Positions 1 to 8,342 of a DNA stretch of 64,000 bases are shown here, one piece after another. The stretch spans positions 5,298,914 through 5,362,913 of the forward strand of contig NZ_JBMHJM010000001.1 of assembly GCF_049747295.1 (NCBI RefSeq), read 5' to 3'. The DNA comes from Afipia sp049747295. Lineage in GTDB: Bacteria; Pseudomonadota; Alphaproteobacteria; Rhizobiales; Xanthobacteraceae. Within the stretch, counting starts at the first letter, position 1. Every line of letters begins with the position of its first letter. The translations under genes were made by a program, and so were the position numbers. The notes below the pieces were generated by a model that saw only the letters and a program-made list of their open reading frames with translations, made no database searches and was not told the origin of the DNA.

Positions 1-2
1 TG

Positions 3-500
3 CGAAAACTGATGAGCTATCCGCTGTTTCCGATCGAGATCGAAATGGCGCAGGGGAAAATCGAATATACGGATTTCGAACCCGGAGAGAGCTTGAAACC
101 CCGGCCGGGAGTCGTGGTGCACACCGCTCCGCTGAAACATCCCGGCGGCGCGACCGGGTATCGCGTCGAATATGGCGGACGGGCTGTCGCCTACATCACG
201 GACACCGAACTCAATGACGACGTCATCGATCCAGGCGTGCTGGCGTTGGCCAAGGATGCTGCGCTCCTGATCGTGGACTCGACTTACACAAACGCTGAAT
301 TGCCAGACCATGTGGGATGGGGACACGCGAGCTGGCAGCAGACGGTGAAATTGGCGAACGCAGCCGGCGCCGAGAAACTCTGCCTGTTTCATCACGATCC
401 GGAGCATGACGATGCTGAAATGGATCGCATTGCAGCCGCCGCCGATCAAGCGCGTCCGGGCACGATCGTGGCCAAGGAAGGCCTGTCGATCGAAATCTAG
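3..500 (+). CDS. MBL-fold metallo-hydrolase, C-terminal part
   Basis: The reading frame is open from the first bases of the window, so the gene begins upstream and only about 165 C-terminal residues are present. The visible part has the late metallo-beta-lactamase motifs: an acidic metal ligand in YITDTE, an LIVDSTY strand, the GWGHAS segment with a metal-binding His, and a terminal FHHDPEHDD motif. These are typical of single-domain MBL hydrolases of the PhnP/RNase Z-like group. The substrate cannot be told. The internal ATG at 12 is not a plausible start because the N-terminal HxHxDH motif would be missing. Confidence 0.75.
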   Translation, partial: RKLMSYPLFPIEIEMAQGKIEYTDFEPGESLKPRPGVVVHTAPLKHPGGATGYRVEYGGRAVAYITDTELNDDVIDPGVLALAKDAALLIVDSTYTNAELPDHVGWGHASWQQTVKLANAAGAEKLCLFHHDPEHDDAEMDRIAAAADQARPGTIVAKEGLSIEI

Positions 501-694
501 GCGCCCGCAGCGACAAACTTGGGCGTGGACTCATAAATAGCCCTCCCGATGCGGGGTGATGTCCGCTTGGCCCCCGAGATCGGATATTGGGGGGAACGAA
601 AGCATGTCCGCGAGGGGCCAATAGCAGACATTATTGTCGCAGATGGCTTAGTCGAGTATGCTCAACTCTTGGTTCTATCGGGCAAGGATAGCTA

Positions 695-1378
695 ATGTTC
701 GGCTGGCTGCGGAGGGCTCCCGCGCCTCCCACGGAGGAGCAGCGACACGTGTGGCAGGCGTTGTCTGAGTATCCGCCTTATGCGCCACCCGAGTGGGATC
801 CGGACAACAAGTCGATGCATGATGCGTGTGTCGAGTATCAGAACTACTTTTTTGATAGCAAGCCACTACGGCTCGAAGCGTTGCGCACTTTTCTTGCGAA
901 GTTCGATATCGCGTTAGGTTTCGACGATGCCGGCATTTTGGCCCTATCCGAATGGATGCATAGGTACGCGGACTTGCTTGTCCGCGATCTTACAGACCAT
1001 GCTACTGGGGAAGCATACCACGGTTTCTCGACCCCGTGGACAGGCGCGCTGGCGGGCCTCAATCCCATATTCGATATCGGCGTATATCATGCCGAATGCC
1101 TTTGGTTGCGCCGGACAAAGCTCAAATGGATTGTGGGTAGGGGCCCTCAAAAAACTATATCGACGCACTTCATTTCCGGTCTTCCAGGCACCGGCAAGTT
1201 ATTCGACCCAATATTCGACGCATACATGAACTGCTGGAGTATCTCCAACGCAAGAAAAGAAGTGCGAAAACGCTTCCCGGCTGTACACGCCGACGCTGCG
1301 TTGGAGATAAAGCGCGACAGGTTTTATCGTCTCATCCTGTCCCAAACTCCACCGGGCCGCAGAAGCCGCAAAACGTAG
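695..1378 (+). CDS. Hypothetical protein, 227 aa
   Basis: I do not recognise this protein. It starts at ATG 695 and is rich in Trp, Tyr and Phe, with a predicted soluble, mostly helical body and a basic C-terminus. No signal peptide or membrane segment is visible. It stands alone, about 190 bp after the MBL hydrolase and 260 bp before a tyrosine recombinase, so it may be accessory. Low-complexity sequence is absent and the frame is long and uninterrupted, which supports a real gene. Confidence 0.55.
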   Translation: MFGWLRRAPAPPTEEQRHVWQALSEYPPYAPPEWDPDNKSMHDACVEYQNYFFDSKPLRLEALRTFLAKFDIALGFDDAGILALSEWMHRYADLLVRDLTDHATGEAYHGFSTPWTGALAGLNPIFDIGVYHAECLWLRRTKLKWIVGRGPQKTISTHFISGLPGTGKLFDPIFDAYMNCWSISNARKEVRKRFPAVHADAALEIKRDRFYRLILSQTPPGRRSRKT

Positions 1379-1608
1379 CTGCGGACGCCGTCGTCGCGGG
1401 GCCATCTGGTAACTTTGCGTCGGCCACATTACTTTACCTCGCCGGAATATCCGAAGAGACCACTATGTTTCGTCGGTTGCATCGCGATGCCAAGCGTTGT
1501 CGGCCATGGTCCGCAGTGGGTCATTTGCGGCCCGTCTCTCGCGACGAATTTCCATTCCATGTCCGCGTTCGTTCGAAAGCCGACCTGATTTTAATGCCGC
1601 GATCACCA

Positions 1609-1640
1609 CATACTCCTCTTCTTCCTCACCGAGGAGTATG
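1609..1640 (+). promoter_or_regulatory. Hairpin that contains the recombinase ribosome binding site
   Basis: Perfect 10-bp inverted repeat, CATACTCCTC (1609-1618) and GAGGAGTATG (1631-1640), separated by 12 nt. The right arm contains the Shine-Dalgarno GAGGAG, 6 nt before the ATG at 1643. In an mRNA the site would be paired, which predicts low translation of the recombinase unless the hairpin is opened. Regulation is inferred from the layout only. Confidence 0.55.
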
Positions 1641-1642
1641 CC

Positions 1643-2269
1643 ATGCGAGACCTAGCAAACTTGACCGCGGTACGCGTACCCTGGAACAAAGGCAAGGTAA
1701 CCGGCGCGGAGCCGCCGCTTCAGCCCAAACATGTCTGGTCGATCCGGACAAAACTCCAGATCGAGGGTCGCGTTCGCGACCTCGCCATGTTCAATTTGGC
1801 GATTGATAGCAAGCTTCGAGGTTGTGACGTCGTCACCATAAAAGTCGAGGATGTCGCTGCCAACGGATATACGGCGAACCGAGCGACGGTCCGACAGAAG
1901 AAGACCGGTCGGCCGGTGAGGTTTGAATCGAGCGAACAGACCCGTCAGGCGGTCGATGATTATTTAAAGGTCGCCAAGAAAAGGCCGGCCGAGTTCTTGT
2001 TTACAGGGCGCCGTGGTCCTGCACGCAGCATGACAACACGCCAATATGCGCGCCTCGTTTCTGGGTGGATTAGCCGCGCTGGACTGGATCCGAGGCTTTT
2101 CGGCACACACTCGCTCCGGCGCACCAAGGCTACTTTGATCTACCGCCGCACTGGCAATCTAAGAGCCGTTCAGCTGTTACTCGGCCACACCAAGATCGAA
2201 AGTACGGTTAGGTATCTCGGCATCGAGGTGGACGATGCTTTGGCCATATCAGAACAAGTCGACGTCTGA
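1643..2269 (+). CDS. Tyrosine recombinase / integrase, short form
   Basis: A 208-aa protein consisting almost only of the catalytic domain of the lambda-integrase family. Visible catalytic elements are Arg in KLRGCDV (about residue 55), the HxxR box HSLRR (about 155), the second His in LLGHTK and the nucleophile Tyr in TVRYLG near the C-terminus. The N-terminal arm/core-binding domain is missing or very short. Such single-domain integrases are common orphan genes in Nitrobacteraceae. No att site or tRNA lies directly next to it. Translation start is set by GAGGAG at 1631. Confidence 0.85.
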   Translation: MRDLANLTAVRVPWNKGKVTGAEPPLQPKHVWSIRTKLQIEGRVRDLAMFNLAIDSKLRGCDVVTIKVEDVAANGYTANRATVRQKKTGRPVRFESSEQTRQAVDDYLKVAKKRPAEFLFTGRRGPARSMTTRQYARLVSGWISRAGLDPRLFGTHSLRRTKATLIYRRTGNLRAVQLLLGHTKIESTVRYLGIEVDDALAISEQVDV

Positions 2270-2353
2270 ACTATCTGGGCAGGGCGGACATGCTCTGCCC
2301 AGCCTCCAGCCGCCGATTAGGGCCACTAGGCGACATCTTTGGTCGCATTTGAT

Positions 2354-2674
2354 ATGAAGAGGCCGCCTGCCTTTGTCATAGAGGTTCGTATGATAACCGA
2401 TCGAAATGCACTGTCCGTTGAGGTGGAATACGTCATTGACGGGAATGACACGAAAATTGTGTTGGTGGTCGAGACGAATTTGCAGCTCGACCCTCCCGAG
2501 GTTGATTTTGATAAGGCGGCAGTAAATGCACTTTGCTCTGATCTAGAACGACATCGCTCATCAAATCCATACATCGACGCTGTGCGGCTAGTCAGAAAGC
2601 GGCCCGGACCGGCGGAGCCGCTGAAGCTGACCGGAACGTTGGGGATTGGGACCGCACGCATATTGGAGCCGTAG
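2354..2674 (+). CDS. Hypothetical protein, about 106 aa
   Basis: Uncharacterised soluble protein. The ATG at 2354 is chosen over a TTG at 2339; a further ATG at 2390 is also possible. It has alternating hydrophobic strands and a C-terminal basic segment, and no motif I recognise. It is followed after about 20 bp by the next small gene on the same strand, so the two may be co-transcribed. Confidence 0.4.
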   Translation: MKRPPAFVIEVRMITDRNALSVEVEYVIDGNDTKIVLVVETNLQLDPPEVDFDKAAVNALCSDLERHRSSNPYIDAVRLVRKRPGPAEPLKLTGTLGIGTARILEP

Positions 2675-2697
2675 GGTTACCTTGGAGTTTGCTGGTG

Positions 2698-2937
2698 ATG
2701 ATATCCGATGATGAGCTGGACCGCAGGATTCTTGAACTCGCGCATCCCACCTTCAGCCGGAAAGTTTTCCGCATCGTTACGGAGATCGGTCAATCTCTCC
2801 CGGAGGGCGGCGAGGCGAAATACCATCGGGTGAGGGACCGCGTGCTGGCGCTGGTGGCCGAGGGAAAGATGATCGGCGAGCGGGACTTAACCGACTGGAA
2901 ATTCGGTGAAGTCCGACGGGGCGACCCGGCAGGGTAA
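2698..2937 (+). CDS. Small winged-helix-like protein (DUF3658-like)
   Basis: A 79-aa protein beginning MISDDELDRRIL. The pattern (acidic start, Asp-x-x-Ile-Leu, Lys-Val-x-Arg-Ile in a second helix, then a Glu-Gly-Lys-Met-Ile turn and a closing strand) looks like a small winged-helix domain of the DUF3658 type. This assignment is by resemblance only. Start at ATG 2698; the upstream TTG at 2689 is less likely. Confidence 0.45.
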   Translation: MISDDELDRRILELAHPTFSRKVFRIVTEIGQSLPEGGEAKYHRVRDRVLALVAEGKMIGERDLTDWKFGEVRRGDPAG

Positions 2938-3085
2938 GACGACTCCGAACTCAATATAGTGCGATGGTCATTCCGACCGGATGTTCGTTTTGGGCCAAAC
3001 AGCGACATCACCGGAATTCAAAGGTCAATGATGGGCGAGCATGCGACCTTCGGCAACTCGCGCCACACCGCAGGCTCGTGCAACT

Positions 3086-3910
3086 CTATGCCAGAGCAGC
3101 CCTCATTAATTCGTTGTGACGGGTCTCGGTCGTCTCATCCGCCGGGAACATGCATTCAATGCGCAGTTCCTGTGCCGCGACCGTCTGCGGGGTACCCACA
3201 GTCGTTACCATTGAGAAGTAGTTCAGAAATTGATCGTCCTTGACAAAGCTCATGGGGATCACAGGCATGAAGCTCAAAGCCACGGGGTTCTTCCACTCGC
3301 TGTTCACATCGGGATAAGCGAGCAATGCCGTGAGCAGTTCTTTGGTCTTCTCGTCCACGACGCGTCCGATCGATTCCCGATAAACACGTTCGAACAAGCT
3401 CTTCGCAACGTCATCCCAATTGGCGATGAAGGAACGCATGCCTTTGGGGTCAAACATCAGATGCAGCATGTTTCGCGGGCCTTTGCGAGAAGCCATGTCG
3501 ATGAAACAATTAAAGAAGCGAGGCGTGCATTCATTGGTCATGAGCACGTTCCAATATCGGTCCATCACCAATGCAGGAAACGGTTCGTGCTGCCGCAAGA
3601 TGCGCTTCAGAGCGTCCGTTACGCTTTTCATTTCAATAGAGTCCCAGGGACTATCGGAGAAAATTGGAGCATAGCCGGCCGCCAGTAGCAGGGTATTCCG
3701 ATCTCGCAACGGAATATCGAGAGCCTGAGCAATCGCCGTCAGCGTCGAGCGGCTCGGAACGCTCCGTCCACTCTCGACAAAGCTGATTTGCTTTTGGGAT
3801 ACGCCGGTGTCGAGTGACAAATCGAGCTGGCTCTTCCCACGTACATCGCGCCAATGACGCAATAGTACGCCAAGTTCGCTTGTCGTCTTTCTGAGATTCG
3901 GCGATTTCAT
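3086..3910 (-). CDS. XRE-family regulator with MmyB-like ligand-binding domain
   Basis: A 274-aa transcription factor. Residues about 8-65 form a Cro/C1 helix-turn-helix (GVSQKQISFVESGR is the recognition helix region). The rest matches the MmyB-like domain, including FPALVMDRYWNVLMTN, which in this family binds a small ligand such as a fatty acid. MmyB-like regulators usually control nearby oxidoreductase genes. Start at ATG 3910 (MKSPNL); the longer upstream frame has no ribosome binding site. It lies downstream of the CMD-like gene with a 15-bp inverted repeat between them. Confidence 0.85.
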   Translation of the reverse strand: MKSPNLRKTTSELGVLLRHWRDVRGKSQLDLSLDTGVSQKQISFVESGRSVPSRSTLTAIAQALDIPLRDRNTLLLAAGYAPIFSDSPWDSIEMKSVTDALKRILRQHEPFPALVMDRYWNVLMTNECTPRFFNCFIDMASRKGPRNMLHLMFDPKGMRSFIANWDDVAKSLFERVYRESIGRVVDEKTKELLTALLAYPDVNSEWKNPVALSFMPVIPMSFVKDDQFLNYFSMVTTVGTPQTVAAQELRIECMFPADETTETRHNELMRAALA

Positions 3911-3986
3911 CAAATCCACCTTGCTATGAAACCATCGAACGATTGACCGTTCCCCGTTCCGGGCATCGGCAGGGTAACAGCGGCAG

Positions 3987-4022
3987 CCACCCACTGCAGG
4001 CGCGCATGCCTGCAGTGGGTGG
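3987..4022. repeat. 15-bp perfect inverted repeat, operator or terminator
   Basis: CCACCCACTGCAGGC (3987-4001) is the exact reverse complement of GCCTGCAGTGGGTGG (4008-4022), with a 6-nt spacer. It lies between the start of the XRE regulator and the end of the CMD-like gene, both on the minus strand. There is no T-run after it on either strand, so it is a poor intrinsic terminator and could be an operator. Confidence 0.6.
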
Positions 4023-4046
4023 CGAGTTCGTCCATGGAACGGTACA

Positions 4047-4595
4047 TCAATTATTCCACGTATAGGCTTGGAACGGAGCGTCTAACGCCGGCTTTGTGAC
4101 GCTGCCCGTGTAGTTCGTTATGGTGGAGGCGGCAACGACCGCTATAACTTCAAGCACGAGATCTTTCCCGAAGCCGGCGTCGGTGAATTGGTCAACATCC
4201 CGATCGTCGAGTCGTCCGCGCTTCTCAATCAGGGTCCTCGCCAGGGTCGAGAGCGCCGCATACTGGCTGTCTTTCGGCGCACGACCCTCGCGAATAGCGC
4301 TCACATCTGTCGGATCAAGTCCTTCCTTAAGCGCGAGCGCCGTATGAAACGCGACTGCCCAGGAGCAGGCATTTGTTACAGCGTTGGTGAGAAGAAGGGT
4401 TTGAATCTGCGCTTCCGTGAAACTACCGCCGTGAACCCTCTGGAAAAGGCCCACTAGGCTATTGATCAAGACGGGGGACGTTGCCATCGCACCAGCGATG
4501 TTCGGAACCATGCCAAATGCAGCCTTCAGACTTTGTAGCGCGGGCTTTGACTGCTCGGGCGCCGATTCGATCGTATAGATGGGAAAGCGTTCCAT
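4047..4595 (-). CDS. Carboxymuconolactone decarboxylase / AhpD-like protein
   Basis: A 182-aa all-helical protein of the CMD/AhpD superfamily. The signature region reads NACSWAVAFH: the first Cys and the distal His of the usual C-x2-C-x3-H peroxidatic motif are present, but the second Cys is Ala. That change should abolish disulfide cycling, so an AhpD-type reductase role is doubtful. An Asn-Tyr-rich C-terminus (NYTGSVTKPALD) is usual for the family. It lies upstream of the MmyB-type regulator on the same strand, an arrangement consistent with control by that regulator. Confidence 0.8.
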   Translation of the reverse strand: MERFPIYTIESAPEQSKPALQSLKAAFGMVPNIAGAMATSPVLINSLVGLFQRVHGGSFTEAQIQTLLLTNAVTNACSWAVAFHTALALKEGLDPTDVSAIREGRAPKDSQYAALSTLARTLIEKRGRLDDRDVDQFTDAGFGKDLVLEVIAVVAASTITNYTGSVTKPALDAPFQAYTWNN

Positions 4596-4699
4596 TTTTT
4601 TGACCTTTCATTAGCGTTGAGAGACCGAACAAGCCCGTGCATCGAGAATGTCTTCTCTCTTGTTGGACAAGAAAATGAAACGTGCGAGCGATGAACTCA

Positions 4700-4716
4700 A
4701 TTACATGAGATGTAAT
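4700..4716. promoter_or_regulatory. 17-bp palindrome, candidate operator
   Basis: ATTACAT-GAG-ATGTAAT is a perfect 7+7 bp palindrome about 105 bp upstream of the CMD-like gene start and 210 bp beyond the end of the MBL gene. It has the form of a dimeric regulator site. The nearby MmyB-type XRE protein is the obvious candidate, but this is inference. The rest of 4596-4924 shows no gene. Confidence 0.45.
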
Positions 4717-4924
4717 ATCTTTCGAGATGGCCAGATCTTGCTTCACCGCCATGACGAACCGTCAGCGGCGCACGCTACCGCTAAACCCCCACGTTCCAGA
4801 AAACTTGCGATGCTGCCTCTGACGCACGACTTCCGAGATGGGGCATTTGCAGATGTTTCCGGCGGGGCATGCGATGTCTGCTCTCCCTCTAGAAGCGGAC
4901 AGCTCGGATTTATGAGTACGCACT

Positions 4925-5737
4925 CTAGCTATCGTCCAGCTTGTTCAAATCGCGCACCGACTGCATCAACGGTTCAAAGTTCTCACGAGCATCGAGTGCA
5001 TCGAAGAGCTGGCCGGTGTCGGCAAGCAAGGCGCGAGAGCGGGCGATGGCCAGATCGATATCATCATGCGGCGTGGTGGACAGCCGGCCGTGGCCCGGTA
5101 ACAGGAGCTTCGCGTCAAGACCTCTCAGCTTCTCGAGCGATCCGATGTAGTCGCTGATGCTGCCTGACCCAAAGATCCCGCCCATGACGCCGCCAGCCAT
5201 CAGGGTGTCAGCAGCAAAGAGCAGTCCACGATTTTGATCGAACAGACTGATGCATGCCGATGTATGCCCCGGCGTATAGAGAACTTTGAGCTGAAAATTG
5301 CCAAGATCGATGATGTTGCCTTCTTCGAGCCAAATGTCGATGTGAACAGCCTCGTTGGGTTCGTTGAACATCTTCCGCAGCATTGCGAAGTCATCGCGAA
5401 GGGCAATCTTGTTGGCGGCGAGGCGATGGGTTGCGATGATGGTCCGGCCCTTAAAGAGGTGTGCCGCACCGATGTGATCCAGATGTTCATGGGTCAGAAT
5501 GACCATGTCCAGGTCTTCGGGCTTGCAAGAGAGGCGGGCGAGGCCCTTTTCGATGTAGGAATAAGTCGAAGCGAGGCCCACATCGATCAGCACAGTTCGA
5601 GAGGTGCCCTTGATGAAATAGGCGTTGGCCGCGCGGCTCTTGAAGCGGAATTGGTAGACATCCTCCGCAGCCTTGATCAGGGAAAAGAGATCTTCGTTCA
5701 GTATGGTTTCGAATTCGATTCTCTGATGAGTGTTCAT
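4925..5737 (-). CDS. MBL-fold metallo-hydrolase
   Basis: A 270-aa glyoxalase II-like metallo-beta-lactamase. The metal motif THEHLDHIG lies at about residues 97-105; further ligands are in TPGHTSAC and FAADT, and a terminal PGHG motif is present. The substrate is unknown. Start at ATG 5737 (MNTHQR), 8 bp after the stop of the cNMP-binding gene, so the two form an operon. Pairing of an MBL hydrolase with a cyclic-nucleotide sensor suggests activity or secretion tuned by a nucleotide signal, which is inference. Confidence 0.85.
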   Translation of the reverse strand: MNTHQRIEFETILNEDLFSLIKAAEDVYQFRFKSRAANAYFIKGTSRTVLIDVGLASTYSYIEKGLARLSCKPEDLDMVILTHEHLDHIGAAHLFKGRTIIATHRLAANKIALRDDFAMLRKMFNEPNEAVHIDIWLEEGNIIDLGNFQLKVLYTPGHTSACISLFDQNRGLLFAADTLMAGGVMGGIFGSGSISDYIGSLEKLRGLDAKLLLPGHGRLSTTPHDDIDLAIARSRALLADTGQLFDALDARENFEPLMQSVRDLNKLDDS

Positions 5738-5744
5738 TTCCTGA

Positions 5745-6119
5745 TTACTCAAGAACGACCGGCTTGAAATTGGCATTGTTGGAGGCGCGCAAGCGTTTGC
5801 TCAGAGCATCCATGATCATCAATGCAAAGGCAGGCTGCTGACTGACCAGATAGACAAAGCGGGCGTGGTTGATCTGCATCACCCGCGTGTGGTCGGCGGC
5901 CGCAACCGCAGTGGCGGAGCGGGGAGAGGCATCGATAACGGCCATCTCGCCGAAAAATTCGCCCTTGCCGAGGGTGGCGATGACGTTCGACCGATCGCCG
6001 GTTACTTTGATGATGTTGACGCTGCCGGCAAGCACCACAAACAGCTCGCGCCCGACCGACCCTTCCTCGAAGATCACCTGCGAGGCTGCATACTCATTGA
6101 TGCACTTTTCAATGGCCAT
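5745..6119 (-). CDS. Single-domain cyclic nucleotide-binding protein
   Basis: A 124-aa protein made of one CAP_ED domain. The phosphate-binding cassette GEFFGEMAVIDASPRSATA is complete, with the conserved Glu and Arg that contact the cyclic nucleotide. No DNA-binding HTH follows, so it is not a Crp/Fnr factor but a stand-alone sensor. It is the first gene of a two-gene operon with the MBL hydrolase. The divergent gene across the 515-bp gap (6636) also carries a cNMP domain. Confidence 0.88.
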   Translation of the reverse strand: MAIEKCINEYAASQVIFEEGSVGRELFVVLAGSVNIIKVTGDRSNVIATLGKGEFFGEMAVIDASPRSATAVAAADHTRVMQINHARFVYLVSQQPAFALMIMDALSKRLRASNNANFKPVVLE

Positions 6120-6635
6120 GGCACCCGTCCCGGGGCTTTACGCAATCGTAGAGCACCCAGCCAGATTTCGCTAATGTTTCGCATGCTGCAGAGGCGAACT
6201 GAGGTTAAACGCTCCCGTTGCCCGCCGGACTTCACCGCTTCAGGGTAGCGGGGTAGGCCCAAGTCAGGTGCCGCTTGAGTGGAATGTGCCCAGAGTCTCA
6301 CAGAAGCCAACAGATGGCTGGGGGAGCCCAAGGGGCTCCTCAACTTTGCGCCGTCGATCCCTGAACAGGCGGCGCCCTCGGGACGCGGTCGTCTTCGATG
6401 TTTCCGTCAACGGGCGTACATAGGAATTATGACAGTGCCGGCGGCTTCCTATGAAATACTTATGTTACCGGGAGCAGTGGAGCGAGTGGCTCGCCGTGAT
6501 CTATATTGAGGTGCCTGGTGAGGGGCCCTTCACCTTGAAATTGCATCCCGGTGCCGGGGACCGTTGTTCAGAAACGTCCGGACCGGCATAATACAGCTAT
6601 TCGAATATCCCTTATCTATCATCAGGTTGATTCCC
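6120..6635. other. Intergenic region between divergent cNMP genes
   Basis: About 515 bp without a supportable gene. It must hold the divergent promoters of the 5745-6119 and 6636-7280 genes. I see no strong palindrome or sigma-EcfG motif. A frame upstream of the 6636 start remains open back to 6564 but has no ribosome binding site of note. Confidence 0.4.
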
Positions 6636-7280
6636 ATGGATGTATCAGGTCTCATCTCCGGTGCGGGTGGCTTTATTGCATCTGCATTCGTCGTTGCCGG
6701 ATATACGATGCGAACGATGATCCCGCTTCGCATCTTCGGGATCCTCACCAACGTCTTCCTGATCGCGTACTCACTTCCGCACCACCACTACGCCATCATG
6801 GCGCTGCACCTCATTCTGCTGCCACTGAATATCTATCGGTTGCGCGAAATGCTGTTGCTGGTCCGCGAGGTCAAGAAGTCGGTGAACAGCGATCTATCCA
6901 TGGCCTGGCTGAAGCCATTCATGACCGAGCGGAAGTGCAGAACGGGAGAAGTTCTGTTCTACAAGCACGAAAAAGCAGAGGAGATGTTCTACATCGTCAA
7001 CGGCCGTTTTCGCCTCGTGGAATCGGGGATCGAACTGCCGACCGGAGCCATCGTTGGCGAGCTTGGCATGCTCTCTCCCTCCAACAAGAGAACGCAGACC
7101 CTTGAATGCATCGAGGGCGGCCTGGTGTTGAGCGTGACTTACCAGAAAGTGGAAGAGCTTTACGTCCAGAACCCTGAATTCGGATTCTATTTCCTTCGCC
7201 TGGTCAGTGCGCGATTATTCCAGAACGTGGGTCGGCTTGAGGCTCAACTTGCAGAGAGCAGTGCGCAGGCATCGTCGTGA
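6636..7280 (+). CDS. Membrane protein with C-terminal cyclic nucleotide-binding domain
   Basis: About 214 aa from ATG 6636 (MDVSGLISG); an in-frame ATG at 6564 would add 24 residues. The N-terminal 80 residues hold two to three hydrophobic helices (GFIASAFVVAGYTM, IFGILTNVFLIAYSL, LHLILLPLNIYRL). Residues about 95-200 are a CAP_ED domain with GAIVGELGMLSPSNKRTQT, a recognisable but altered phosphate-binding cassette. It resembles integral-membrane cNMP-binding proteins of Bradyrhizobium relatives, probably an inner-membrane sensor. Its stop overlaps the next start by 4 bp (ATGA-type coupling at 7277). Confidence 0.8.
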   Translation: MDVSGLISGAGGFIASAFVVAGYTMRTMIPLRIFGILTNVFLIAYSLPHHHYAIMALHLILLPLNIYRLREMLLLVREVKKSVNSDLSMAWLKPFMTERKCRTGEVLFYKHEKAEEMFYIVNGRFRLVESGIELPTGAIVGELGMLSPSNKRTQTLECIEGGLVLSVTYQKVEELYVQNPEFGFYFLRLVSARLFQNVGRLEAQLAESSAQASS

Positions 7281-8212
7281 AGGTCAGGGTCAAAGTTCCG
7301 CCATCTCCTTTCAGGCTGCTAAAAGAGCGCTATTTCGGCGAGGAGACGAGAAATCCGTGGGTGGCCCGGAATGCGCTGACGTCGTTGTCTGCGCGGCTGC
7401 CGGCGGATGTGGTCCCGATCGTGTCCCAGGCAGTCCATTCCTTGATTGAGTATCAGGATCCTGACTATGCGTTGCTCTATATCGAGCGTATCGAACGTTA
7501 CATCGGACCAAGAGGGCCGCTGCTGCCGACGCTTGGAGAGCTTGCGAGTCTTTTATCGCAACGAATGCAGTTTGCAGATCCAATTCGGATCGCGCAGCTC
7601 AAGCTGACTGAGATAGGCGGTGCCTCAGCCAAGCCGGATCGCAACTCATCCATACAGGTTGAGAGATTTCGCTGGGACGAAATCATTCAAATGCTCCCTT
7701 CGGTCGCGGCAGCGAAAGCGCAGAATGTCTTTGCACGCTTGCGGTTGGCACGTTTGTCCAACAGAACCGTAACGTTGCGTTTCCGTGGGACCGGCTATTT
7801 TTCCCTTCTTCGATTGCGCGGGCTTACCGCGCTGCGGATCAGCCGACCTTTTTCGCAGCGTTTCAAGGCTGAACGGACATGGGTGGAGCGCTGGCTCCAT
7901 ATGGTCGATCGTACATTGGTGAAACAACCGGCCGCGGCAGCCGAAGTCGTCAAAACCGCCATGCTCGTCAGGGGCCATGGAGACCAGTATCAACATAGCC
8001 TGTCCAAATGGAACGTTATTATCGACAGTCTCGTGAAGCCCACCTGCGATGACACATTGCCACTGCAAAACTTGTCAGATGCGGTAAGGGACGCACGTCA
8101 GGCCGCAATGGAAGAGGCGGGAAATAGCCGCCTTTTACATGTCATCGAGCATATCAGGGCGGAGGCGAGGCGAGGGAGCGGCGCAGATACAGGCTCCGGC
8201 TTCGGAAGTTGA
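7277..8212 (+). CDS. DUF6537-like protein
   Basis: A 311-aa protein translationally coupled to the membrane cNMP-binding protein. The N-terminal part (FRLLKERYFGEETRNPWVAR, then a Tyr-rich helix YALLYIERIERYIG) and the C-terminal part with LVRGHGDQYQHSLSKWN resemble the DUF6537 domain, which occurs fused to indolepyruvate:ferredoxin oxidoreductase subunits (RGYGHVK-type motif). The oxidoreductase catalytic domain itself is absent. The function of a stand-alone copy coupled to a cNMP sensor is unknown. Confidence 0.5.
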   Translation: MKVRVKVPPSPFRLLKERYFGEETRNPWVARNALTSLSARLPADVVPIVSQAVHSLIEYQDPDYALLYIERIERYIGPRGPLLPTLGELASLLSQRMQFADPIRIAQLKLTEIGGASAKPDRNSSIQVERFRWDEIIQMLPSVAAAKAQNVFARLRLARLSNRTVTLRFRGTGYFSLLRLRGLTALRISRPFSQRFKAERTWVERWLHMVDRTLVKQPAAAAEVVKTAMLVRGHGDQYQHSLSKWNVIIDSLVKPTCDDTLPLQNLSDAVRDARQAAMEEAGNSRLLHVIEHIRAEARRGSGADTGSGFGS

Positions 8213-8342
8213 GCCGCGGAATGCGTAACGACATTACTTCCAATGTAACGCTCCTCAGATGGCCTATATTCCATAATTGCTCTAGAGTTCGCCGCGGCTT
8301 GGGACAGAGTCGCGACGCTGCGGTGTGGTGGAGATCAATAAA

